From contig OZ250179.1 of NCBI GenBank assembly GCA_965238125.1, forward strand, positions 186,001 to 250,000: 64,000 bases of DNA, read 5' to 3'. The stretch comes from UBA6623 sp965238125. GTDB lineage: Bacteria; Acidobacteriota; Terriglobia; Bryobacterales; UBA6623. The position numbers were made by a program, and so were the translations under genes. The notes under the pieces were generated by a model, which was not told where the DNA came from, did not search any database, and was given only the letters and a program-made list of their open reading frames with translations. Of the stretch, positions 57,709 to 64,000 are shown one piece after another. The first letter of the stretch is position 1. Each line of letters starts with the position of its first letter.

Positions 57709-59204
57709 CCACCCAATCGAAACTCTTGCTCGTCGGCCTGTGCGCCTTCCTGCTGGGTACCGCCGGCCCGGTGCTGCTGTTTTGGAACCCGGCCGGCCGG
57801 CACTGGGCCGATCAACTCGTCGGCCGCGACCAGGCCCAACAAGTCCCCTCATCGCGCGCCGACGCCCCCGCTCAGCTTTGGACATGCGCGATGCACCGGC
57901 ACATCGTTCGCGAAAAACCCGGACCCTGCCCGGCTTGCGGCATGCGCCTAACACCGGTGAAGGACACTTCGGTCTCCAGCGCCGCAGCCGGCACAGCGCC
58001 TCCCGGTGAGCGCAAGATTCTCCACTGGAGGGCGCCGATGAACCCCAACTACATCTCCGACGAGCCGGGCAAATCCCCCATGGGGATGGATCTCGTTCCC
58101 GTCTATGAGGACGACGTGTCAGTGGAGGGCGGTGTTCGGGTCGACCCCAACTTCTTGCAGAATTTCGCCGTGCGCACCACGCTCGCCGAGCGCGGCAATA
58201 TCCCGATTGAAATCCGCACCCTCGGGACCCTTGCTCACATCGACGAAACGCTCGTGTCGGTCAACACCAAGTTCGCCGGATGGATCGAGAAAGCCTACTT
58301 CAACAACGTCGGCGAATCCGTGAAGCGCGGCGATGTGCTGTTCGAGGTCTACAGCCCCGAACTCGTTACCACCCAGCGCGAGTACCTCGCCGCGTTCGAC
58401 TACGTCGACCGCCTCGCCGGTTCGGCCTATCCCGAAGCCGTCAAACGGGCGCGTTCGCTGCTCGAGGCCTCCCGCGAACGGCTGCGGTATTGGGACGTCA
58501 CCGAGGAACAGATCAAAGAACTCGACGATTCACGGCGGGTGACCCGAACCGTGAAGGTGCACTCTCCCACTTCCGGTCTCATCGTCGCCAAGATGACCGG
58601 CTCGTTGGAGGGCATGCGTCTCACCCCGGGCATGACCGTACTCACTCTCGGCAGCCACACCAGGCTGTGGGCAAAGATCGAGCTGTACGAAGACGACCTA
58701 CGGCATGTGCGGAAAGGGACGCCCGTCCGTGTCGAGGTCGGCGCCTTCCCGGGCCGAAGCTGGAGGGGCCGGGTCGTTCTGTTCGACGGAGCGCTCGACG
58801 CCCGCACCAGAACTCTGGGGGCCTACGTGGAAATCGACAACAGCGACATGAAGCTGCGTCCCAACATGTTCGCCGATGTCCTGATTCGGCCCCCGGGGGT
58901 GCGCGATGCCGTTAAGGTCCCCAGCGAGGCGGTTCTTCACAGCGGGGAAAGAGCCATCGTCATTGTCGAGAGAGCCAAGGGTATTTTTGAGCCGCGCGAA
59001 GTCACGCTCGGCCCCGAGGGCGGCGGCTACCAGGAGGTTCGTGAAGGTCTGGAAGCGGGTGAGAAAGTGGTGACCTCGTCGCAGTTCTTGATCGACTCGG
59101 AGAGCAATCTCAAGGCGGCCATCAACCAATTGCTCGGCGACCGGGCCGGCCCTGTGAGCGCACCAGATCAGGAGACGGCGCGCCCTGAAGGTTACCGCCC
59201 CTAG
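57705..59204 (+). CDS. RND efflux periplasmic adaptor with N-terminal heavy-metal-binding motifs (CusB-like)
   Basis: 499 residues. N-terminal anchor, then a heavy-metal-binding module WTCAMHRHIVREKPGPCPAC (Cys61, Met63, His64, Cys75, Cys78, Met80) and a second degenerate copy WRAPMNPNYISDEPGKSPMG. A membrane-fusion-protein hairpin and beta domains follow (FAGWIEKAYFNNVGESVKRG, VHSPTSGLIVAKM, LWAKIELYEDDLRHVRKGTP). The adaptor passes metal to the pump. Such HMBD-bearing CusB proteins are typical for Cu/Ag export. 409 bp of repeats separate it from cusA. Confidence 0.92.
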   Translation: MTTQSKLLLVGLCAFLLGTAGPVLLFWNPAGRHWADQLVGRDQAQQVPSSRADAPAQLWTCAMHRHIVREKPGPCPACGMRLTPVKDTSVSSAAAGTAPPGERKILHWRAPMNPNYISDEPGKSPMGMDLVPVYEDDVSVEGGVRVDPNFLQNFAVRTTLAERGNIPIEIRTLGTLAHIDETLVSVNTKFAGWIEKAYFNNVGESVKRGDVLFEVYSPELVTTQREYLAAFDYVDRLAGSAYPEAVKRARSLLEASRERLRYWDVTEEQIKELDDSRRVTRTVKVHSPTSGLIVAKMTGSLEGMRLTPGMTVLTLGSHTRLWAKIELYEDDLRHVRKGTPVRVEVGAFPGRSWRGRVVLFDGALDARTRTLGAYVEIDNSDMKLRPNMFADVLIRPPGVRDAVKVPSEAVLHSGERAIVIVERAKGIFEPREVTLGPEGGGYQEVREGLEAGEKVVTSSQFLIDSESNLKAAINQLLGDRAGPVSAPDQETARPEGYRP

Positions 59205-59285
59205 ATGCAACGCGAAAAACCATGCTGACCATGACCTCCTCGGTGCCGAACGCCCCCGATGTGGTGCACGCTTTCAGCGTGCCGT

Positions 59286-59303
59286 GTCGCCATTCGTGGC
59301 GAC
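59286..59303. repeat. GTCGCCA dyad, copy 4
   Basis: GTCGCCA-TTCG-TGGCGAC, flanked by AGCGTGCCGT and ATGTCTG. Confidence 0.78.
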
Positions 59304-59380
59304 ATGTCTGCTCCCTTTCCCACTCTTGCGGTTGTACGAGGAACGCACTGAACTCTTACGTCCGCGAGAATCGTGAACGT

Positions 59381-59562
59381 CTTGAGCCGCGAAGCGGCGG
59401 CAGGAATATAGCCCAGGGTGGAGCCGAAGGCGAAACCCTGGGTAGAACCCCCACCAGAGCGAGCCCTGAAAGGGCGGCAGGAAACTCCCGCCTGATGCTT
59501 CGGTCCGTCAACGACAACCATTTTCGTGTCGGCATTGTGAATCCGCGGATTCAAAGAACCAG
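59381..59562 (+). repeat. Dispersed repeat family A, copy 6 (most complete)
   Basis: CTTGAGCCGCGAAGCGGCGG, AATATAGCCCAGGGTGGAGC, GCGAGCCCTGAAAGGGCGG, and the perfect 16-bp palindrome TGAATCCGCGGATTCA at the 3' end. Confidence 0.87.
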
Positions 59563-59613
59563 ACCGTACGCCTTGTACTACACCACCGGCTGCCGGCCGC
59601 AACGGAAAAGCCC

Positions 59614-62600
59614 GTGCTGACCAAGATCATTGAATGGTCGATCGAAAACCGCTTCCTGGTGGTCCTGGGCGCCCTCGTCCTTTCCGCGGCCGGTGTCTAT
59701 TCGATCGTCAACACTCCGCTCGACGCCATACCGGATCTTTCCGATGTGCAAGTCATCGTCTACACCGAATTCCCCGGTCAGGCGCCGCGCATCGTGGAAG
59801 ACCAAGTCACCTACCCGTTGACAACGCAAATGCTGGCCGTCCCCTTTGCCAAGGTCGTGCGCGGCTATTCGTTTTTCGGGTTTTCCTTCGTCTACATCAT
59901 TTTCGAAGACGGCACCGACATGTACTGGGCGCGCAGCCGCGTCCTCGAATACCTCAACTACGTTTCCGCCAGACTCCCCGACGGCGTCACGCCGACCCTG
60001 GGACCCGATGCCACGGGAGTCGGCTGGGCGTTCATGTACGCCCTCAAGTCGGACCGCCATGACCTGAGCGAACTGCGCTCGATCCAAGACTGGTTCTTGA
60101 AATACGAGCTGACCGGCGTTCCCGGAGTCTCCGAGGTCGCAAGCATCGGCGGCTTTGTTCGCCAATATCAGATCACCCTCGACCCCAACAAATTGCGCGC
60201 CTACAACCTCCCCATCTCAAAGATCCGCGACGCCGTGCAAATGAGCAACATGAATGTCGGGGGTCGCGTTCTCGAGGTTGCGGAAAAGGAATTCATGATT
60301 CGCGGCCTCGGTTACATCCGATCCGTCGACGACATCCGCCGCGTCGCGCTGGGAGTCGACGGCCATGGAACGCCGATCCTTCTCAGCGACGTCGCTCGCG
60401 TCGGCCTCGGACCCGAGATCCGCCGAGGCATCGCCGATTGGAACGGCGAGGGGGAAACCGTCGGCGGCATTGTCGTCGTGCGTTACGGCGTCGACGTGCG
60501 CCAGGTCATCGAGGATGTCAAAGCACGACTGGCAGAAATCAAACCCGGCCTTCCCGAGGGCGTCGAAATCCTCGTCGCCTACGACCGCACCGCCTTGATC
60601 GATCGCGCCGTCGACAGTCTCACGACCGCCCTCGGCCGCCAGTTTCTCATCGTCGCCTTGGTCTGCATTCTTTTCCTCGCCCACTTCCGCAGCGCCATGG
60701 TCGCCATCATAACCCTGCCCATCGGCATTCTGATGGCTTTCATCGTCATCCATTGGCAGGGACTCAATGTCAACATCATGTCGCTGGGCGGCATCGCGGT
60801 GGCCATCGGCACGATGGTCGACGCCGGAATCGTGCTGGTCGAAAATGCTCATAAGCACTTAGAGCGAGACCGCGGCAAGAAACCCCATTGGAAAATCGTT
60901 CTCGACTCGTCGAAGGAAGTCGGCCCGTCGCTGTTCTTTTCACTGCTCGTCATCACGGTTTCCTTCCTGCCCGTCTTCACGCTCGAGGCGCAAGAAGGGC
61001 GCCTGTTTAAGCCGCTGGCGTTCACCAAGACCTACGCCATGGCGGCCGCGGCCTTGCTGTCCGTTACTCTTGTCCCGGTCCTTGTCGGCTACTGGGTGCG
61101 GGGGCGCATCCGGCCCGAAGAGCGCAACCCGATCGCCCGTTTGCTCATTGCCGTCTATCGCCCCTTGCTGGAAATCGTCTTTCGACTCCGTTGGCCGGTT
61201 CTCGCGCTGATGGTTCTTCTGCTCGCGGTCAGCGTGATTCCCTACGCTCGTCTGGGGTCGGAGTTCATGCCGCCGCTTTGGGAGGGCGACCTGCTTTACA
61301 TGCCGATCACTCTGCCCGGCATCTCCACCACCAAGGCCCGCGAGATCCTGCAACAGACCGACAAGATCATCAAGACGTTTCTCGAGGTCGATACCGTATT
61401 CGGCAAAATCGGCCGCGCCGAAACAGCCACCGACCCCGCCCCGCTTTCCATGGTGGAAACCACGATCACGCTCAAGCCCGAAAGCGAATGGCGCGAGGGC
61501 ATGACTCCCGACAAGCTCATCGACGAAATGAATGCGGCGATCCAAGTCCCCGGTTTGACCAACGCCTGGACCATGCCGATCAAGACCCGCATCGACATGC
61601 TTTCCACCGGAATTAAGACCCCCGTCGGCATCAAGATCGCCGGGCCCGACCTCAACGAGCTCCAACGCATCGGCCAACAGGTCGAAAGGGTCGTACGCGA
61701 TGTCCCCGGCACGCTGAGCGTTTACGCCGAGCGCGTGTTGGGCGGCAATTACCTTGACTTCGAAATCAACCGAACCGCCATCGCCCGCTACGGCCTGACC
61801 GTCGCCCATGTGCAGGACGTCATCCAATCCGCCATCGGCGGCATGAACATTACGACCACCGTCGAGGGCTTGGAACGCTACCCCGTCAATCTGCGGTACG
61901 CGCGCGAGCTGCGCGACGACTTGCCCGGGCTGCGCGCCGTCCTGGTGCCGACCCCGAGCGGTCACCAAATCCCGCTCGGCCGCCTCGCCGACCTCCGCTA
62001 CGTCGTCGGCCCGCCGAGCATCAAGAGCGAGAACGCCAAACCGAACGCCTGGGTGTACGTCGATATTCGCAACATCGATATCGGCACTTACGTCGAGCGC
62101 GCCCAACAGGCCGTGGCCGAAGCGATCGAGGTTCCTCCCGGATACACCGTCTCCTGGAGCGGCCAGTACGAATACATGCAGCGCGCCCAGCAACGTCTGA
62201 TGTATGTCATTCCCGTGACCCTGCTGCTGATCTTCGTCATCCTCTACATCAGCACCAAGTCGATGAGCCAATCGCTGGCGGTGATCGGCGGGGTGCCGTT
62301 CGCCTTGATCGGCGCCGTATGGCTGCTCTACGCACTCGACTACAACCTCAGCGTCGCGGTCTGGGTCGGCGTCATCGCGCTCGCCGGCCTCTATGCCGAA
62401 ACGGCCATCGTTCTCCTGCTCTATCTCGACCAGGCTTATAACGAACATCAGGCGAAGGGGCTGATCACCAACCGCAACAGCCTCATCCAAGCGATCTATA
62501 ACGGCTCGGTCCGCCGAGTCAGACCCATTTTGATGACCGTCGCGACGGACCTGATCGGGCTGATGCCGATCATGTGGAGCACGGGGACCGGGGCGGATGT

Positions 62601-62757
62601 GATGAAGCGCATCGCCACGCCGCTCGTCGGCGGAATCGTGACGTCGGGATTCACCGTCCTGGTCATCTTCCCGGTTATCTATTACCTGCTGCACTGTCGA
62701 AAATTGCCCAAGGGCGCCCGCTTCACCGGATTCCGCAACCTCGAGGAGGCATCATGA
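59614..62757 (+). CDS. Heavy-metal efflux RND transporter (CusA/CzcA family)
   Basis: 1047 residues from GTG 59614 (MLTKIIEWSIENRFLVVLGA). Twelve helices and two large periplasmic loops. HME-RND marks: TPLDAIPDLSDVQVIVYTEF, GQAPRIVEDQVTYPLTTQML, GVGWAFMYAL, KTRIDMLSTGIKTPVGIKIA, AVIGGVPFALIGAVWLLYAL. It pumps a metal ion from the periplasm through the TolC partner using the proton gradient. The HMBD adaptor favours Cu(I)/Ag(I), but I cannot exclude divalent ions. Downstream gene overlaps its stop (ATGA). Confidence 0.94.
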   Translation: MLTKIIEWSIENRFLVVLGALVLSAAGVYSIVNTPLDAIPDLSDVQVIVYTEFPGQAPRIVEDQVTYPLTTQMLAVPFAKVVRGYSFFGFSFVYIIFEDGTDMYWARSRVLEYLNYVSARLPDGVTPTLGPDATGVGWAFMYALKSDRHDLSELRSIQDWFLKYELTGVPGVSEVASIGGFVRQYQITLDPNKLRAYNLPISKIRDAVQMSNMNVGGRVLEVAEKEFMIRGLGYIRSVDDIRRVALGVDGHGTPILLSDVARVGLGPEIRRGIADWNGEGETVGGIVVVRYGVDVRQVIEDVKARLAEIKPGLPEGVEILVAYDRTALIDRAVDSLTTALGRQFLIVALVCILFLAHFRSAMVAIITLPIGILMAFIVIHWQGLNVNIMSLGGIAVAIGTMVDAGIVLVENAHKHLERDRGKKPHWKIVLDSSKEVGPSLFFSLLVITVSFLPVFTLEAQEGRLFKPLAFTKTYAMAAAALLSVTLVPVLVGYWVRGRIRPEERNPIARLLIAVYRPLLEIVFRLRWPVLALMVLLLAVSVIPYARLGSEFMPPLWEGDLLYMPITLPGISTTKAREILQQTDKIIKTFLEVDTVFGKIGRAETATDPAPLSMVETTITLKPESEWREGMTPDKLIDEMNAAIQVPGLTNAWTMPIKTRIDMLSTGIKTPVGIKIAGPDLNELQRIGQQVERVVRDVPGTLSVYAERVLGGNYLDFEINRTAIARYGLTVAHVQDVIQSAIGGMNITTTVEGLERYPVNLRYARELRDDLPGLRAVLVPTPSGHQIPLGRLADLRYVVGPPSIKSENAKPNAWVYVDIRNIDIGTYVERAQQAVAEAIEVPPGYTVSWSGQYEYMQRAQQRLMYVIPVTLLLIFVILYISTKSMSQSLAVIGGVPFALIGAVWLLYALDYNLSVAVWVGVIALAGLYAETAIVLLLYLDQAYNEHQAKGLITNRNSLIQAIYNGSVRRVRPILMTVATDLIGLMPIMWSTGTGADVMKRIATPLVGGIVTSGFTVLVIFPVIYYLLHCRKLPKGARFTGFRNLEEAS

Positions 62758-63473
62758 TCTCGCGGATGATCCCATACCGTCTCGGAACGCTTTTTCTCGT
62801 CTTGGCCGCCGCTTCCATCGCACCCGCTGAGACCACGTTGGAAGTGATCCATGAGAAGCGGCTTCAGCCCGACGGGAAAGGCGTGTTGACCATCACGGAC
62901 GAAGGAATCCGCCTCGACGCGGAAAAGGAAAAGCACAGCCGCCGTTGGGCTTACCGCGACATCCGATTTCTCGATCGCGTCGGCCCAACCGAGATCGTCG
63001 TGCACACTTATGAGAACGCCCGGCTCCGCTTAAGGCGGGACAAACGCTACCACTTCGTGATGACGACGGGCGAGCTGACCGTGGAGCGGTTCAATCGCAT
63101 CAGCCGAAAGATCGGAAAACCCGTCGCCAACCGCTCCTTCGCCCCGCCCGAACACCCCGACTATGAAATCCCCGTCAAGCACCGCCATTCATTCGGCGGC
63201 TGCCAGGGAAGGCTCCTTTTCACCGAAAGCCGAATCTTTTACCAACCCGACGACGCCCGGCATGGGCGGGAACGGCGTGAGTGGATGCTTGCGCGCGATG
63301 TCGACTCGGTCTGGTCGGCCGACCCGTATCATCTCGAGCTGCACGTTTACGAGGGAGAACGACGTCGGACCGGCCGAACTCGAATTTTCCGCTTCGACCT
63401 CAAGCAGAAGTTGGACGAAGAATTTCTTCGAGAGCTGAAGCTGCGACTTTACCGCCTGAAGACCAGCCCCTAG
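62754..63473 (+). CDS. Secreted protein of unknown function, end of efflux operon
   Basis: 239 residues from ATG 62754, overlapping the pump stop. Signal peptide (LGTLFLVLAAASIAPAETTL), then a beta-rich domain resembling a PH-type/bPH fold in outline (GVLTITDEGIRLDAEKEKHS, WAYRDIRFLDRVGPTEIVVH), repeated as a second copy (GRLLFTESRIFYQPDD, REWMLARDVDSVWSADPYHL). Two similar strand patterns suggest an internal duplication. Function is unknown; co-translation with cusA ties it to metal efflux or to envelope response. Confidence 0.65.
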   Translation: MISRMIPYRLGTLFLVLAAASIAPAETTLEVIHEKRLQPDGKGVLTITDEGIRLDAEKEKHSRRWAYRDIRFLDRVGPTEIVVHTYENARLRLRRDKRYHFVMTTGELTVERFNRISRKIGKPVANRSFAPPEHPDYEIPVKHRHSFGGCQGRLLFTESRIFYQPDDARHGRERREWMLARDVDSVWSADPYHLELHVYEGERRRTGRTRIFRFDLKQKLDEEFLRELKLRLYRLKTSP

Positions 63474-63480
63474 TCGTCCG

Positions 63481-63583
63481 AAAGAAAAAATGCGGACTGT
63501 CCCAAGCGCCGACCGAACAAGTTCTTGAGCCGGCAAACCTACGCGGCTCGAAGTGGACTGTCCCGACTGTCCCCCATTTTTTC
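63481..63583. repeat. Diverged relative of the 121-bp inverted-repeat element
   Basis: Reads AAAAAATGCGGACTGTCCC, AAGCGCCGACCG, GAAGTGGACTGTCCC, CCCATTTTTTCGC; the same blocks in the same order as the reverse complement of 6740-6860. Its termini no longer pair perfectly. Confidence 0.75.
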
Positions 63584-63668
63584 GCTGCTCCCATCACCCC
63601 CGGCTGCCCGCAACCAACCTTACTTCCGCATCGCAAAACCCCATGCTCACCGCGGCATTCGCGCCCCG
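63584..63668. other. Short intergenic stretch before the edge gene
   Basis: No feature recognised. Confidence 0.4.
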
Positions 63669-64000
63669 TCAATCCATCTCCCCCCTCAACTCCTCAAACC
63701 GACTCAATCTCCCGCCGTTCTTCGCCACAAAACCCCGCGCCTCGGCTTCACTCGAAAAAGCCAACACACTCGGAGAGCAACGATCAAATTCAAGTCGGCT
63801 CGCCGCCCTGTGCTGATCGAGCAGCGGTTCGTTGCGCAGGCAGTGGTTCACCCTGCTGCCCACCACCAAGAACGCTTCCTCGGGCTTGAGGACGGTGTGG
63901 GTGGAATAATCCGTCAACTCGACGACGTCGATTTTCCGTCCGGTCTGACGGTGATCCATCAACACGCAAGCCGCGCAGCAGAAGGTCCGCGATTCCTCAT
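63669..64000 (-). CDS. NosL-like protein, 5' end cut by window edge
   Basis: The frame is open to the right edge (EESRTFCCAACVLMDHRQTG at the visible start), so the N-terminus is missing and ATG 63965 is probably internal. About 110 residues remain: a CCAAC cysteine cluster, KIDVVELTDYSTHTVLKPEE, FLVVGSRVNHC and a last block FSSEAEARGFVAKNGGRLSR that matches the AFxxEAEAxxFxxxxGG end of NosL-type domains. NosL delivers Cu(I) to nitrous-oxide reductase; distant relatives have other roles. Orientation converges on the efflux operon. Confidence 0.55.
   Translation of the reverse strand, partial: EESRTFCCAACVLMDHRQTGRKIDVVELTDYSTHTVLKPEEAFLVVGSRVNHCLRNEPLLDQHRAASRLEFDRCSPSVLAFSSEAEARGFVAKNGGRLSRFEELRGEMD

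Larger units (their letters stand above)
59205..59613. other. Non-coding repeats inside the efflux operon
   Basis: Holds the GTCGCCA dyad copy 4 and repeat family A copy 6 between adaptor and pump genes. No gene. Confidence 0.65.

Noticed and set aside
60940..62694. 584-residue minus-strand frame across the pump gene
   Set aside because: Shadow of cusA; Asp/His/Arg-rich composition and no family motif.

Overview
The window looks like a chromosome segment of a GC-rich Gram-negative bacterium from the Acidobacteriota / Planctomycetota-Verrucomicrobiota range. The basis is a LamG-PSD1 (DUF1553) protein at the left edge, a BMC locus with one hexamer and three pentamer shell genes, a HipA-like kinase paired with DUF3037, outer-membrane proteins (Omp85 barrel, TolC/CusC), and many non-coding dispersed repeats. 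I lean towards Acidobacteriota, because several unknown secreted proteins recall proteins from that phylum, but no marker gene here settles it.

Layout. 0-3.2 kb: end of a PSD1 protein, then a decayed IS200/RAYT element between inverted arms. 3.3-5.2 kb: a small mercury-type cassette (merR, fused merTP, two thioredoxin-fold proteins, no merA) lying between two copies of the gltD 3' end. 5.2-11.5 kb: gltD and gltB. 12-15 kb: pyrR-pyrB-pyrC. 15-26.5 kb: a broken PIN toxin with its antitoxin, an Omp85-type barrel, an exported kinase-like gene split by an amber codon, a bacilliredoxin, DUF72, small membrane proteins, a thioesterase, and the HipA-like/DUF3037 pair. 26.6-30.3 kb: the microcompartment locus (class II aldolase, BMC-H, 3x BMC-P, MmsA-type aldehyde dehydrogenase). 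30-39 kb: two envelope glycosyltransferases, a 2-TM protein, a DegP/HtrA protease, an AI-2E-family permease and a decayed gene. 39.4-40.7 kb: an intact IS630 element abutting a MITE. 41-49 kb: complete Na+-NQR genes nqrA-F with apbE and nqrM. 49-53 kb: lytic transglycosylase, GAF-like protein, SDR. 53.3-55.7 kb: tRNA-Asn followed by a Septu-like ATPase/HNH pair. 55.8-63.5 kb: a heavy-metal RND efflux operon (small Cys/His-rich exported protein, CusC-, CusB- and CusA-like proteins, secreted protein) behind a MerR-type promoter. The right edge cuts a NosL-like gene.

Two themes connect the genes. First, metal handling: the mer cassette and the RND operon have almost the same MerR-type promoter (20-bp spacer, shared core bases), although only one merR is visible. 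Second, the intergenic regions are full of repeats: a ~110-180 bp family (six copies), a TA-bounded MITE (three copies), a 121-bp perfect-inverted-repeat element, a 137-bp MITE and an 18-bp GTCGCCA dyad (four copies). They sit inside operons (gltBD, BMC, hipA-DUF3037, cusBA), supply the start of apbE and the stop of the GAF gene, and have removed the start of the 2-TM gene.

The most interesting leads are the BMC locus with an MmsA-type dehydrogenase in place of a PduP-type one, the gltD-flanked mer cassette, the amber-split exported kinase-like gene, and the Septu-like pair beside tRNA-Asn. Several genes carry single-base frameshifts; I cannot separate real decay from assembly error without reads.
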